Shown here: positions 21,390-29,910 of the stretch, piece after piece
How positions within the stretch are numbered: position 1 is the stretch's first letter
How the letters are laid out: each line of letters starts with the position of its first letter
Origin: PALSA-612 sp046729255
Lineage (GTDB): Bacteria > Actinomycetota > Thermoleophilia > Gaiellales > Gaiellaceae
Assembly (NCBI GenBank): GCA_046729255.1
Contig: JBKPGF010000033.1
Coordinates: 1 to 36,314 of the forward strand
Length of the DNA: 36,314 nucleotides
Direction of reading: 5' to 3'
Notes under the pieces: model-generated
What the model was told of the DNA's origin: nothing
What the model saw: only the letters and a program-made list of their open reading frames with translations
Databases searched by the model: none
Program-made: the position numbers and the translations under genes

Positions 21390-22472
21390 ATGCCCGACTT
21401 CCAGCCAGGTCTCGAAGGTGTCGTCGCCGTCGAGACGGAGATCGCCGAGCCCGACCGCGAGGGCGGGACGCTTCGCTACCGCGGCGTCGACATCGAGGAG
21501 CTCGTCGGCCACTACCCGTACGAACGCGTGTGGGGATTGCTCGTCGACGACGACCTCGATTCGAAGATGCCCGATCCCGAGCCGTATGAGCCGGTCTCGC
21601 TGACAGGCGACGCGCCGGCAGATCTCCAGGCTGAGACGGCACATCTTTCGGCCGTGTGGAAGCTCGGCAAGCTGCACGAGATCTCCGACGACCAGGCTCG
21701 CGACGATCTTGGGCGCCTGTCGGCCCAGATGATGGCGATCGTCGCGCGCTCGGCGCGGCTCGCCGACGGGCACAAGGACTCCGTGCTCGACGAAGCCGTG
21801 GCCGCAGGCGAGACGGCAGCGGAGAAGTTCCTTCTTCGCTGGCGTGGCGAGGCCGATCCGCGGCACGTCAAGGCCATCGACACGTACTGGATCTGCACGG
21901 CCGAGCACGGCCTCAACGCGTCGACGTTCGCGGCGCGCGTCGTAGCCTCCACTGCAGCCGACTGCGGAGCAACCCTCTCGTCGGCAGTCGGCGCCCTCTC
22001 TGGCCCGCTGCACGGCGGCGCGCCTGCGTACGTAAAGCCCATGCTGGAGGAGGTCAAAGCGACAGGCGACCCGGAGGGCTGGGTGCGCCAGGCGCTGGAG
22101 TCAGGCAAACGGATCATGGGCTTCGGCCATCGCATCTATCGGGCGGAAGACCCCCGCTCCCGGATTCTCAAGCGCACTGCCAAGGAGCTCGATGCGCCGG
22201 ACATTGACGTCGCCGAGGAGCTCGAGGCCGTTGCGCTCAAGGCGCTGCAGGAGCGACACCCCGAGCGGGTGCTCGCGACCAACGTCGAGTACTACTCCGC
22301 CGTCGTCCTCGACGTCGCCGAGATCCCGCCGAAGCTCGCGCCGGCGATGTTCGCCTGCTCACGCGTCGCCGGCTGGTCGGCGCACATCCTCGAGCAGAAG
22401 CGGACAGGGAGGCTCTTCAGGCCTTCGGCTCGCTACATCGGCCCGGCGCCCCGGTCGCTCACGACCGCTTGA
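21390..22472 (+). CDS. gltA: Citrate synthase
   Basis: Condenses oxaloacetate and acetyl-CoA. 360 residues, the short Gram-positive type. The N-terminus GLEGVVAVETEIAEPD and LRYRGVDIEELV match the family and set the ATG at 21390. Active-site residues: His208 in GPLHGGAPAYV, His247 in GFGHRIYRAEDPR, and Asp308 in YYSAVVLDVAEIP. The end RPSARYIGP is typical. A methylcitrate synthase activity cannot be excluded given the propionyl-CoA carboxylase nearby, but icd and mdh next door favour the TCA role. Overlaps the HEAT-like gene by TTGA. Confidence 0.94.
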   Translation: MPDFQPGLEGVVAVETEIAEPDREGGTLRYRGVDIEELVGHYPYERVWGLLVDDDLDSKMPDPEPYEPVSLTGDAPADLQAETAHLSAVWKLGKLHEISDDQARDDLGRLSAQMMAIVARSARLADGHKDSVLDEAVAAGETAAEKFLLRWRGEADPRHVKAIDTYWICTAEHGLNASTFAARVVASTAADCGATLSSAVGALSGPLHGGAPAYVKPMLEEVKATGDPEGWVRQALESGKRIMGFGHRIYRAEDPRSRILKRTAKELDAPDIDVAEELEAVALKALQERHPERVLATNVEYYSAVVLDVAEIPPKLAPAMFACSRVAGWSAHILEQKRTGRLFRPSARYIGPAPRSLTTA

Positions 22473-22966
22473 CGCTCGCCGAAGCAGCCGCCCGTGCGGA
22501 CGCGCTCGCAACCGAAGGGTCAGAGAGGGAGCTCGCCGACCTGCGCCGCGAGTGGGACGACGAGCTCGAGGCGGAGGCACGGAACGCCGACTACCGTCAG
22601 AGAGCGGTCGCCTATCGCGCCGTCGGGCAGTTTCGCTACCGGCAGAAGCTCGAGCTATTGCGGCGCGGCCTCGAGGACGAGAGCCCCGCGTGCCGCGGCT
22701 CCGCTCTCATCTCGCTCGAGCTCCTGTCGCGTGACGCGCCGGGCGGCATCAACGCAGCCCGTCCGCTGCTGCACAGGCTCGTCTCGGCGGACTCGAATCA
22801 GGCCGTGCGGCGACTCGCCGTCGTCTGCCTCCGCAACGGCTCCCCGAGCCGCGACACGATCGTCTTGCTGAACGGCCTGGCCGACGACGACGAAGCCGAC
22901 CGCGATCTGCGCCAGGTGGCAAAGAAGGTCGCGGCGGGGCTGAAGAAGAAGGCCGACACCCGTTAA
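22469..22966 (+). CDS. HEAT-repeat-like helical protein
   Basis: 165 residues, almost entirely helical and charged. Paired helices of the type QRAVAYRAVGQFRYRQKLEL, PACRGSALISLELLSRD and NQAVRRLAVVCLRNG look like HEAT/PBS-lyase repeats, used for protein contacts. No catalytic motif. TTG start inside the gltA stop (TTGA), so translation is coupled to citrate synthase. Function unknown. Confidence 0.75.
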   Translation: MTLAEAAARADALATEGSERELADLRREWDDELEAEARNADYRQRAVAYRAVGQFRYRQKLELLRRGLEDESPACRGSALISLELLSRDAPGGINAARPLLHRLVSADSNQAVRRLAVVCLRNGSPSRDTIVLLNGLADDDEADRDLRQVAKKVAAGLKKKADTR

Positions 22967-22970
22967 TCCG

Positions 22971-23014
22971 TGTCCCGTAGGGACAGGGGACAGTCACTGT
23001 GACTGTCCCCTGTC
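22971..23014. terminator. Double palindrome filling a convergent junction, likely bidirectional terminator
   Basis: TGTCCC-GTA-GGGACA (22971-22985) runs into a 33-bp palindrome with 16-bp arms (GACAGGGGACAGTCAC at 22982-22997) and a single central T. The right arm reaches into the xerD stop codon. It fills most of the 46-bp gap between the HEAT-like gene and xerD, which converge, and is followed by TTTT on the plus strand. Confidence 0.65.
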
Positions 23015-23897
23015 AGTTTTGGCGAAGCTTGGCGTGTGGGTGGGCGGCGAAGTACGCGTCCCGGCGGCGCTTGTCGGTGACGTGCGTGTAGAGCTCGGTC
23101 GTCGCAAGGTCCGCGTGGCCGAGCATCTCCTGGACGCTGCGGAGGTCGGCGCCACCCTCGAGCAGGTGCGTCGCGAACGAGTGGCGCAGGAGATGGGGAT
23201 GCACGCGATCCGGCTCGAGGCCGGCCTTCTCGGCGAGCCTGCGGAGAATGAGAAAGGCACCGGCGCGCGTCAGCGGGCCGCCCCTCGCGTTCAGGAATAG
23301 CGCGGGCGACTGGCGCCGGTCGAGATACGGCCGCCCGCGTGAGACGTAGCGGCGGAGCGCGTCGCACGCCTCCCTGCCGATGGGAACGATTCGCTCCTTC
23401 GACCCCTTGCCGACGCAGCGCACCAGGCGTTCGTCGAGATCGACCGATCCTCGCTCGAGGCCGACGGCCTCGCTCACGCGAAGCCCCGCGCCGTACAGCA
23501 GCTCTACGAGCGCGGCGTCGCGGAGTGCCCGTGGCGTCGTCCCCGCGGCAGCTTCCATCAGCCGCTCGGCCTCTCCGGGGGAGAGCGTCCGCGGCAGCCG
23601 CCGCACTCTGCGGGGTGCGGCGATCTCGGCGGCCGGGTTGTCGGGGCGCTCGCCGAGCAGCTGCTCGTGCCGGTAGAAGGCGCGGAGCGCTGCCAGGCGC
23701 CGCGCGACCGTCGACCCCGCGCGACCGGCGGCCCGAAGCTCCGTGAGATAGGCCTCGATCTGCTCCTGCGAGGCCGAAGCCGCCTCCGCACCGCTCCTGC
23801 TTTCGAAGTCGTCGAGATCGCGCCGGTAGCTCTCGACTGTGCGCGGCGCCAGCCGTGCGCGCGAGACAGCGAGGAAGCGATCGACCGCGGTGCTCAC
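23013..23897 (-). CDS. xerD: Tyrosine recombinase XerD
   Basis: Resolves chromosome dimers at dif with a XerC partner. 294 residues: N-terminal SAM-like DNA-binding domain (LAPRTVESYRRDLDDF) and catalytic domain with Arg140 (GAGLRVSEAV), the beta-hairpin Lys (GKGSKER), His235/Arg238 (HPHLLRHSFATH), His261 (LGHADLATT) and nucleophile Tyr270 (ELYTHV). All catalytic residues are intact. The GTG start overlaps the DUF1461 gene stop (GTGA). Third gene of a unit that begins with the XerC-like recombinase. Confidence 0.92.
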   Translation of the reverse strand: MSTAVDRFLAVSRARLAPRTVESYRRDLDDFESRSGAEAASASQEQIEAYLTELRAAGRAGSTVARRLAALRAFYRHEQLLGERPDNPAAEIAAPRRVRRLPRTLSPGEAERLMEAAAGTTPRALRDAALVELLYGAGLRVSEAVGLERGSVDLDERLVRCVGKGSKERIVPIGREACDALRRYVSRGRPYLDRRQSPALFLNARGGPLTRAGAFLILRRLAEKAGLEPDRVHPHLLRHSFATHLLEGGADLRSVQEMLGHADLATTELYTHVTDKRRRDAYFAAHPHAKLRQN

Positions 23898-24619
23898 GTT
23901 CCCTCCGTCCGGGCGCGAAGGCTCAACGGTCTACGCACGCCGGCGCGACGCGCCCAGAACCGCGCAGCGAAGAAGACGACGGCGGCCTGCAATACGGCCA
24001 GCACGCCGATGACGATGGCGGTGTCGAGCCAGAAGCGGTCCGGATAGAGGCGGCGGAGCGTGTCCGTCTCTTCGAACCGCCAGCTTTCGCCTTCGAAGAA
24101 CAGCGAGTGGAACGGCGTCTCGAAGGAGCCGTAGCTCGTTGCGGCCACGACCCCGACCACCACTGCGACGACGACCGTGAGCACGGCGCCGCGCACGAGC
24201 GCGACGGGAACGACGGCGCGCGTCGTGCTCAAGAGGCCCAGCAGGACGGCGAGGATGGCGATCGCGATGGCAGCGACGATCTGAAAGCGGTACGCGCGCG
24301 AGACTGCCGTCCTCACGTCTTCCATGTGGGCGAGCTCGCGGGCGCTGAACGCGGGCTCGCCGTTCGGGAGCCGGGCTGCCCGCAGCAGGTCGATGCCTTC
24401 GGCCGTCGACGGCTCGATCGAGCGCAGGCCGACGAGCGCGAGGCGCTCCCGCTCGGCGGCGGGAAGGCCATAGCGGTCGTCCGGTACGCCGCCGTGGTCG
24501 TAGACCGCCTCCACGTACCGGTCGTTCGTCACGAGGCGGATCCCGTTGACAGCAAGGATGGCCGGGACGGCGAGCGTCACCGCGACGCTGACGACGATGA
24601 GGGCGATGCGGGCGGCCAC
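23894..24619 (-). CDS. DUF1461 (TIGR01906) integral membrane protein
   Basis: 241 residues with four hydrophobic helices (IALIVVSVAVTLAVPAILA, VAAIAIAILAVLLGLLS, VLTVVVAVVVGVVAAT and AIVIGVLAVLQAAVVFFAA). Between the last two is the family mark FHSLFFEGESWRF, then DTLRRLYPDRFW. The family is widespread in Gram-positives and its function is not known. It sits 1 bp after the XerC-like gene and overlaps xerD by 4 bp. GTG start. Confidence 0.87.
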   Translation of the reverse strand: MAARIALIVVSVAVTLAVPAILAVNGIRLVTNDRYVEAVYDHGGVPDDRYGLPAAERERLALVGLRSIEPSTAEGIDLLRAARLPNGEPAFSARELAHMEDVRTAVSRAYRFQIVAAIAIAILAVLLGLLSTTRAVVPVALVRGAVLTVVVAVVVGVVAATSYGSFETPFHSLFFEGESWRFEETDTLRRLYPDRFWLDTAIVIGVLAVLQAAVVFFAARFWARRAGVRRPLSLRARTEGT

Positions 24620-24620
24620 G

Positions 24621-25457
24621 TTACGACCGGGGGTGCGATCGGTCGTACACGCGGCGTAGGCGGCGGCCGTCCACGTGACTGTACACCTGCGTGGTGCTTA
24701 GCGAGCTGTGGCCGAGCAGCTCCTGGATGACGCGGAGGTCGGCCCCCCCTTCCAGCAGATGCGTCGCGAATGCATGCCGCAGGTGGTGGGGATGCGGAAT
24801 CACCCGGCGGAGGGTGCTCGTGTCCAGACGGCGACCCCGTGCGGAGAGGAAGAGCGCGTTCTCCGCGCCGCGAGCCAGCTGCGGCCGGCCGTCGCGGAGA
24901 TAGAGGGCGAGCCAGTGTGCGGCTTCCTCGCCGAGCGGCACGACGCGTTCCTTGCCGCCCTTGCCGAGCACGCGCACGGCTTCCTGCTCGAAGTCGACGT
25001 CGGCCAGATCCAGCTCGACTGCCTCCTTGCTGCGTAGGCCGGCCGAGTAGACGAGCTCGCCGAGCGCGCGGTTGCGAAGCGGGATCGGCCCCTCGCCCTC
25101 GAGCGAGCGCAGCTTGCGGGCGACCTCGTCGGCCTTGTCGACGTGGGGGAGCCTTCTCGGGCGTCGCGGCGCCAGCCGGACGTCGGGGACGCGGCCGGGA
25201 CCGAGCGCGGAGCGCAGGAGCGCACGGACGGCCGCCAGCTTCCGCGCGATGGTCGCGGGCGCCAGCCGTCGCGGCCGGCCTCGACCGAGCATCGCGGCGT
25301 ATTCGGTGAGCACGCGGGCGTCGACGTCGTCGAGGCTCAGGCCCTGCTCGTCGAGCCAGCGCGCGAAGCCACGAAGGTCCGACCGGTATGCCCGCTGAGT
25401 CCCGTCCGAGAGCGCGGCCGAGGTGAGAAGCCGCTCGATCGCGGCATCCGTGCTCAT
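24621..25457 (-). CDS. xerC: Tyrosine recombinase XerC-like, with a shortened catalytic domain
   Basis: 278 residues. N-terminal domain TQRAYRSDLRGFARWLDEQG. Catalytic residues are Arg142 (SAGLRSKEAVEL), Lys in GKGGKER, His224/Arg227 (HPHHLRHAFATH), His250 (LGHSSLSTT) and Tyr259 (QVYSHV). Between LSARGRRL and HPHHLR it lacks about 13 residues that XerD retains, an AEKAGL-type helix. All catalytic residues remain. The ATG at 25457 gives MSTDAAIERLL, like XerD's MSTAVDRFL; the frame is open further upstream to 25529. Probable partner of xerD two genes downstream. Confidence 0.87.
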   Translation of the reverse strand: MSTDAAIERLLTSAALSDGTQRAYRSDLRGFARWLDEQGLSLDDVDARVLTEYAAMLGRGRPRRLAPATIARKLAAVRALLRSALGPGRVPDVRLAPRRPRRLPHVDKADEVARKLRSLEGEGPIPLRNRALGELVYSAGLRSKEAVELDLADVDFEQEAVRVLGKGGKERVVPLGEEAAHWLALYLRDGRPQLARGAENALFLSARGRRLDTSTLRRVIPHPHHLRHAFATHLLEGGADLRVIQELLGHSSLSTTQVYSHVDGRRLRRVYDRSHPRS

Positions 25458-25496
25458 GGGCACCAGTTCGTCGCCTTGCTCAGGCTTCCCCCGCCA

Positions 25497-25552
25497 GATG
25501 ATTGATCGGGAAGTGCGGTGCCACGGCATGCCCGAATTCCCGATCAGTCATC
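25497..25552. terminator. Long inverted repeat after the GNAT gene
   Basis: Arms of 16 bp (25497-25512, GATGATTGATCGGGAA, and 25537-25552) pair with one T-G and enclose 24 nt. One arm covers the stop of the minus-strand GNAT gene and the other lies about 40 bp before the xerC-like ATG. A terminator of the GNAT transcript or a binding site for the recombinase operon are both possible. It has no T run. Confidence 0.5.
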
Positions 25553-26098
25553 TACAAGCCTCGAGTACATGACGAAGTCGACGCGGCGCTGCTTGCGACG
25601 GCTGAAGCGAATAGATCGCAGGACGCCCTCGCGCTGGAAGCCGGCGTTCTCGGCCACGCGCTGGGAGGCCGTGTTGCCGACGTCAGCGCGCAGCTGGAGG
25701 CGGATAACGTCTCCCTCTGCGAAGGCCCAGGCGGCGGCGAGCCGCACCGCGCGCGTCGCGATACCGCGGTTGCGGCTCTCGGCGCGTATCCAGTAGCCGA
25801 TCTCGGCCACGCCGTGCGGGTGGTCCTGCCAGCCGACGCCACAGGAGCCGAGCACTTCGCCGGTGGCGGCGTCGGTGACAGCGAAGGCCCACAGGCTGCC
25901 GTCCTTCCAACCGCGGCGGCACGCGGCGACGTAGGCGCGGGCGTCGGCACGGGTGTACGGCGCGGGAATGTCGTCGATCCACCGCGCGATCTCCGGATCG
26001 CGGCAGGCTTCGGCGATGACGGGGACGTCGGCGTCGGTCCATGGGCGCAGAAGCACGACGCCGTCGGCAAGCGGTGGATTGGGCGGGCGAAGCCGCAC
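25544..26098 (-). CDS. GNAT-family N-acetyltransferase (RimJ/RimL-like)
   Basis: 184 residues. The pattern VVLLRPWTDADVPVIAEACRDPEIARWIDDIP at the N-terminus, GEVLGSCGVGW, EIGYWIRAESRNRGIATRAVRL (the acetyl-CoA pyrophosphate loop) and NTASQRVAENAGFQREGVL follow the RimJ/L-type GNATs. They acetylate N-termini, amines or antibiotics; the substrate is unknown. The GTG at 26098 is chosen because the conserved domain begins about 15 residues later. The open frame continues to 27517 only as the antisense of pckA. It shares a short divergent promoter region with pckA. Confidence 0.85.
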   Translation of the reverse strand: MRLRPPNPPLADGVVLLRPWTDADVPVIAEACRDPEIARWIDDIPAPYTRADARAYVAACRRGWKDGSLWAFAVTDAATGEVLGSCGVGWQDHPHGVAEIGYWIRAESRNRGIATRAVRLAAAWAFAEGDVIRLQLRADVGNTASQRVAENAGFQREGVLRSIRFSRRKQRRVDFVMYSRLVDD

Positions 26099-26104
26099 CG
26101 TTCG

Positions 26105-26110
26105 AGCGTA
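26105..26110 (-). promoter_or_regulatory. Probable leaderless -10 box of the GNAT gene
   Basis: TACGCT on the minus strand, 6 bp before the GTG at 26098. Confidence 0.5.
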
Positions 26111-26115
26111 GTGGA

Positions 26116-26142
26116 TTGAAATCCCCGCGGGAGACGTAGGAT
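26116..26142 (+). promoter_or_regulatory. Probable leaderless promoter of pckA
   Basis: TTGAAA (26116-26121) and TAGGAT (26137-26142) are 15 bp apart, and the -10 box ends 7 bp before the ATG at 26150. Confidence 0.55.
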
Positions 26143-26149
26143 TCGGGCG

Positions 26150-27757
26150 ATGGTGGCAACGGCGGGAGTCGAGATTCGCGGCCCGGTGGGGCTCGACGCG
26201 CACGGCCTGTCTCCGTCCGGCCAGGTCTACTGGAATCCCACGACGTCCCAGCTCTACAGCCACGCGCTGCTTCGTGGAGAGGCGCAGCTGGCCGAGGGCG
26301 GCCCGCTCGTGGTGGACACGGGCGTGCACACCGGCCGCTCGCCGCTCGACAAGTTTCTCGTCCGCGAGCCAGGTTCGGAAGACCGCCTCTGGTGGGGCAC
26401 CGTCAACCAGTCGATCGAGGAGGAGAGCTTCGACCGCCTGCGATCGAAGGTCGCCTCGTTTCTCGACGAGCAGGACGTCTACGTCGTGGATGCGTTCGCC
26501 GGTGCCGACCCGGCTCACCGCCTGCCGCTGCGGGTCGTCACGTACAGCCCATGGCACGCACTGTTCGCGAAGACGCTGTTCATCGACCCACCGGAGCCCG
26601 AGCTGCGCGAGCTCGTTCCCGAGGCGCTCGTGCTCCACGCGCCGGCCGTCGAGGCCGACCCGGAGGCCGACGGCACGCGCTCGGGGACGTTCGTCGTGCT
26701 GCATCCGTCTCGCGCCGAGGTGCTGATCGGCGGCACGTACTACGCCGGCGAGATCAAGAAGTCGATCTTCACGCTCATGAACGACCGGCTCCCGCTGCGC
26801 GGCGTGATGCCGATGCACTGCTCGGCGAACGTCGGCGAGGATGGGCGAGTGGCCGTGTTCTTCGGGCTCTCGGGGACCGGCAAGACCACGCTCTCCGCGG
26901 ATCCGGAGCGCCACCTGGTCGGCGACGACGAGCACGGGTGGTCCGACGACGGCATCTTCAACATGGAAGGCGGCTGCTACGCGAAGGTGATCCGGCTGTC
27001 GGCCGAGGCGGAGCCGGAGATCTACGCGACCACGCGTGCCTTCGGCACGGTGCTCGAGAACGTCGTCATGGACGAGCGCGGCGTCCTCGACCTCGACGAC
27101 GACACGAAGACGGAGAACACCCGCGCGGCGTACAAGCTCGAGGAGATCGCCAATCACCTGCCCACGAAGCGGGCGGAGCATCCGACGTCGGTCGTGATGC
27201 TCACGGCGGACGCCTTCGGCGTGCTGCCGCCCATCGCGCGGTTGACGCGGGAGCAGGCGCTCTTCTACTTCCTGTCCGGCTATACGGCGAAGGTGGCAGG
27301 CACCGAGATCGGCGTCACGGAGCCCCAGGCGACGTTCTCCGCGTGTTTCGGCGCGCCGTTCTGGCCCCAGCCGCCCGCGGTCTATGCCGAGCTGCTCGGC
27401 GAGCGGCTGGACAAGCACGGCTCGACGGTCTGGCTCGTCAACACGGGCTGGACGGGAGGCCCGTGCACCGGTGCGGGCCAGCGGATGCCCATTGCGGACA
27501 CGCGGGCGATGCTGCACGCCGCACTCGCGGGGAAGCTCGACGACGGGGAGTTCCGCACGGACGACGTCTTCGGCTTTCAGGTGCCCACGAGCGTGCCCGG
27601 TGTCGACACGCGACTTCTCGATCCTCGGTCGACGTGGGAGGACCCGGAGGGGTACGACGTGCAGGCCGAAAAGCTCGCGCAGATGTTCGTCGAGAACTTC
27701 GAGAAGTTCGGCGACTCGGTGCCCGCCGAGGTCGCCGCCGCAGGACCTGGGTCCTAG
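26150..27757 (+). CDS. pckA: Phosphoenolpyruvate carboxykinase (ATP)
   Basis: Interconverts oxaloacetate and PEP with ATP/ADP, linking the TCA cycle to gluconeogenesis. 535 residues: substrate-binding TGRSPLDKFLV, YAGEIKKSIFTLMN, MPMHCSANVGEDG with a metal ligand His, the P-loop FFGLSGTGKTTLSADP, the metal-binding DDEHGW, and NTGWTGGPCTGAGQRMPI near the end. This is the ATP-type family, not the GTP-type common in mycobacteria. It stands next to the sdh genes and is followed by a hairpin at 27758-27787. Confidence 0.96.
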   Translation: MVATAGVEIRGPVGLDAHGLSPSGQVYWNPTTSQLYSHALLRGEAQLAEGGPLVVDTGVHTGRSPLDKFLVREPGSEDRLWWGTVNQSIEEESFDRLRSKVASFLDEQDVYVVDAFAGADPAHRLPLRVVTYSPWHALFAKTLFIDPPEPELRELVPEALVLHAPAVEADPEADGTRSGTFVVLHPSRAEVLIGGTYYAGEIKKSIFTLMNDRLPLRGVMPMHCSANVGEDGRVAVFFGLSGTGKTTLSADPERHLVGDDEHGWSDDGIFNMEGGCYAKVIRLSAEAEPEIYATTRAFGTVLENVVMDERGVLDLDDDTKTENTRAAYKLEEIANHLPTKRAEHPTSVVMLTADAFGVLPPIARLTREQALFYFLSGYTAKVAGTEIGVTEPQATFSACFGAPFWPQPPAVYAELLGERLDKHGSTVWLVNTGWTGGPCTGAGQRMPIADTRAMLHAALAGKLDDGEFRTDDVFGFQVPTSVPGVDTRLLDPRSTWEDPEGYDVQAEKLAQMFVENFEKFGDSVPAEVAAAGPGS

Positions 27758-27787
27758 GGGCTCGGGCGTCTTCCGACGGGAGAGCCC
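27758..27787 (+). terminator. Hairpin after pckA
   Basis: GGGCTC...GAGCCC with an inner CGTC-TTCC-GACG, beginning one base after the pckA stop. No T run follows, as is common in such GC-rich genomes. The rest of the 135-bp gap to the next gene shows nothing else that I recognise. Confidence 0.5.
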
Positions 27788-27892
27788 GGCTGCCAGCCGA
27801 CGTGGATCAGTGAGTGGACAGGCGCTCCTCCGGTAGCGTCGGTTCAGCGCGCCTACTCATCAGCGGGCGCCGGACGCCAAACAAACGCCGTC

Positions 27893-28153
27893 ATGACCGC
27901 CTCGCGCATAGTCGCCGCCGTAGCGTTCCTCGTGGCGCTGGCCACGCTCGCGCGTGCGACGAGGTGCAGTGCGGGCGGCGAGGTGTTGATCGGAGTGGCG
28001 CTGACAGGCTTGCTCTTCGCACTCTGGAACGACAACCCGAAGGGCCGCGTCGCCGGGCGGATCGCGAAGTTCATCGTCGTCGCGCTCCTGGCAGGTTTGG
28101 GCGTGGGCCTCCTGGCGGTCGCCCTGCACGTGAGGTGCGTGAACGTCGTGTGA
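27893..28153 (+). CDS. Small hypothetical membrane protein
   Basis: 86 residues with hydrophobic helices VAAVAFLVALATLA, VLIGVALTGLLFALW and FIVVALLAGLGVGLLAVAL, joined by a polar NDNPKGRVAGR loop. Two cysteines. No family recognised. It is supported by the membrane pattern and lack of a better use for the gap. A 257-residue minus-strand frame over the same DNA mainly reads sdhA antisense and is rejected. No clear Shine-Dalgarno site before the ATG. Confidence 0.5.
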   Translation: MTASRIVAAVAFLVALATLARATRCSAGGEVLIGVALTGLLFALWNDNPKGRVAGRIAKFIVVALLAGLGVGLLAVALHVRCVNVV

Positions 28154-28213
28154 GCGCCGCCTGCCAGGCGGGGGTTCGGCTTCTCCAATGAGCCGAGCGC
28201 GCACCCGTTCGTG

Positions 28214-28219
28214 TAGCGT
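28214..28219 (+). promoter_or_regulatory. Probable leaderless -10 box of sdhA
   Basis: TAGCGT, 8 bp before the GTG at 28228, no Shine-Dalgarno site. Confidence 0.45.
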
Positions 28220-28227
28220 CCGAAGTC

Positions 28228-29910
28228 GTGGACGCGACGCACGACGTGCTGGTCGTGGGGGGCGGCTGCGCGGGTATGCGCGCCGCGATCGAGGCGTTCG
28301 ACATGGGCGCCGATGTCGCCATCGTTTCCAAGATCCACCCCGTTCGCAGCCACTCGGGCGCGGCCGAGGGCGGCATCAACGCGGCGCTCGGCAACGCGTC
28401 GGAGGACGACCCCGAGAAGCACGCGTTCGACACCGTCAAGGGATCCGATTACCTCGGCGACCAGGACGCGATCCAGGTGCTCTGCGAGGAGGCGCCGGGC
28501 GACGTCTACCAGCTCGAGCACTGGGGTGCGGTCTTCTCGCGCACCGAGGACGGAAGGATTGCCCAGCGGCCATTCGGCGCGGCCGGCGAGCCGCGAACGG
28601 CGTACGCAGCCGACATCACGGGCCACGTGCTACTCCAGGTGCTCTACGAGCAGATCATGAAGCGCGACCTGCTCGTCTACGACGAATGGTTCGCGTGGAA
28701 GCTCGTCGTCGACGACGGGCGCTGCCAGGGCGTCATCTGCTGGGACCTCGTGAACGGCGGCCTCGTCACGCTGCGGGCGAAGACGGTCATCCTCTGCACC
28801 GGCGGCGCCGGCCGGCTGTACGTCGGCACGACGAACGCCTACGCGTGCACCGGCGACGGCATGGCCCAGGCGCTGCGTGTTGGCGTGCCGCTGAAGGACA
28901 TGGAGATGATGCAGTTCCATCCGACGACGCTCGCGCCGACGGGCGTGCTCATCACCGAGGGCTGCCGCGGCGAGGGCGCGTACCTCCTCAACTCCGAGGG
29001 GGAGCGCTTCCTCAAGGACTACGCGCCAAACGCGATGGAGCTGGCCTCGCGCGACGTCATCTCGCGCGCCGAGCAGACCGAGATCGACGAGGGTCGCGGC
29101 ATCGACGGCAACGTCCTGCTCGACCTGCGCCATATCGGTGCCGAGCGGATCCTCGACGCGCTGCACGGCACGCGTGAGCTCTCGATGACATTTGCCGGCA
29201 TCGACCCCATCTACGACCCGATTCCCGTCCGGCCGGGCGCCCACTACCACATGGGCGGAGTGGAGACCGACAACGACGGCGCCACCGAGCTGGAAGGCCT
29301 CTACGCGGCGGGCGAATGCGCGTGCGTGTCCGTACATGGCGCGAACCGGCTCGGCGGCAACGCGCTCATGGAGACGATCACGTTCGGCAAGCGGGCAGGT
29401 CGCCACGCGGCGGACTGGGCCCTGTCGAATACGACGGTGACCGTGCCGGAATCGGCGGTCGCCGACGCCGAGCGCGAGCTCAAGGAGCTGCTGTCGCGCA
29501 CGGACGGGGAGCGTCCGTGGAAGATCCGGGACGAGCTCGCGATGACGATGCACGAGAACTTCGGCGTGTTCCGGCGCGAGGACCAGATGCTCGAGCAGGC
29601 GGAGATCGTCGCCGGCCTGCGCGAGCGCTACGAGCACGTCGTCGTCGAAGACAAGGGCGACGTCTTCAACTCCGATCTCACCCAAGCGCTCGAGCTCGGC
29701 TTTCTGCTCGAGCTCGCCGACTGCATGGTCGTGTCGGGCGTCGCTCGCAAAGAGAGCCGTGGCGCCCACGCGCGGCCGCGTGACTTTCCCGAGCGCGACG
29801 ACGAGAACTACTTGAAGCACACGATCGTCAGCTGGGTCGACGGCCGTCCCGAGCTCGAGTGGAAGCCGGTGCGGATGACGAAGTGGCAGCCGCAGGAGCG
29901 GGTCTACTGA
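28228..29910 (+). CDS. sdhA: Succinate dehydrogenase/fumarate reductase flavoprotein subunit
   Basis: Carries covalent FAD and oxidises succinate (or reduces fumarate). 560 residues: DVLVVGGGCAGMRAAIEA dinucleotide fold, the FAD-linking His42 in HSGAAEGGINAAL, the active-site region MQFHPTTLAPTGVLITEGCRGEGAYL, MGGVETDNDGATELEGLYAAGECA, and the C-terminal helical bundle ending PRDFPERDDENYLKHT. The set of partners (SdhB with a long C-terminus, then a CCG-type SdhE) suggests the anchorless SdhABE type. Stop overlaps the lipoprotein ATG by one base. Confidence 0.95.
   Translation: MDATHDVLVVGGGCAGMRAAIEAFDMGADVAIVSKIHPVRSHSGAAEGGINAALGNASEDDPEKHAFDTVKGSDYLGDQDAIQVLCEEAPGDVYQLEHWGAVFSRTEDGRIAQRPFGAAGEPRTAYAADITGHVLLQVLYEQIMKRDLLVYDEWFAWKLVVDDGRCQGVICWDLVNGGLVTLRAKTVILCTGGAGRLYVGTTNAYACTGDGMAQALRVGVPLKDMEMMQFHPTTLAPTGVLITEGCRGEGAYLLNSEGERFLKDYAPNAMELASRDVISRAEQTEIDEGRGIDGNVLLDLRHIGAERILDALHGTRELSMTFAGIDPIYDPIPVRPGAHYHMGGVETDNDGATELEGLYAAGECACVSVHGANRLGGNALMETITFGKRAGRHAADWALSNTTVTVPESAVADAERELKELLSRTDGERPWKIRDELAMTMHENFGVFRREDQMLEQAEIVAGLRERYEHVVVEDKGDVFNSDLTQALELGFLLELADCMVVSGVARKESRGAHARPRDFPERDDENYLKHTIVSWVDGRPELEWKPVRMTKWQPQERVY

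Noticed and set aside
25544..27517. A 657-residue open frame on the minus strand
   Set aside because: Only the last 184 residues form a real protein (GNAT). The rest is antisense to pckA, whose motifs are clear on the plus strand.
27853..28626. A 257-residue minus-strand frame over the small membrane gene
   Set aside because: More than half is antisense to sdhA. The plus-strand 86-residue frame has a sensible membrane pattern.
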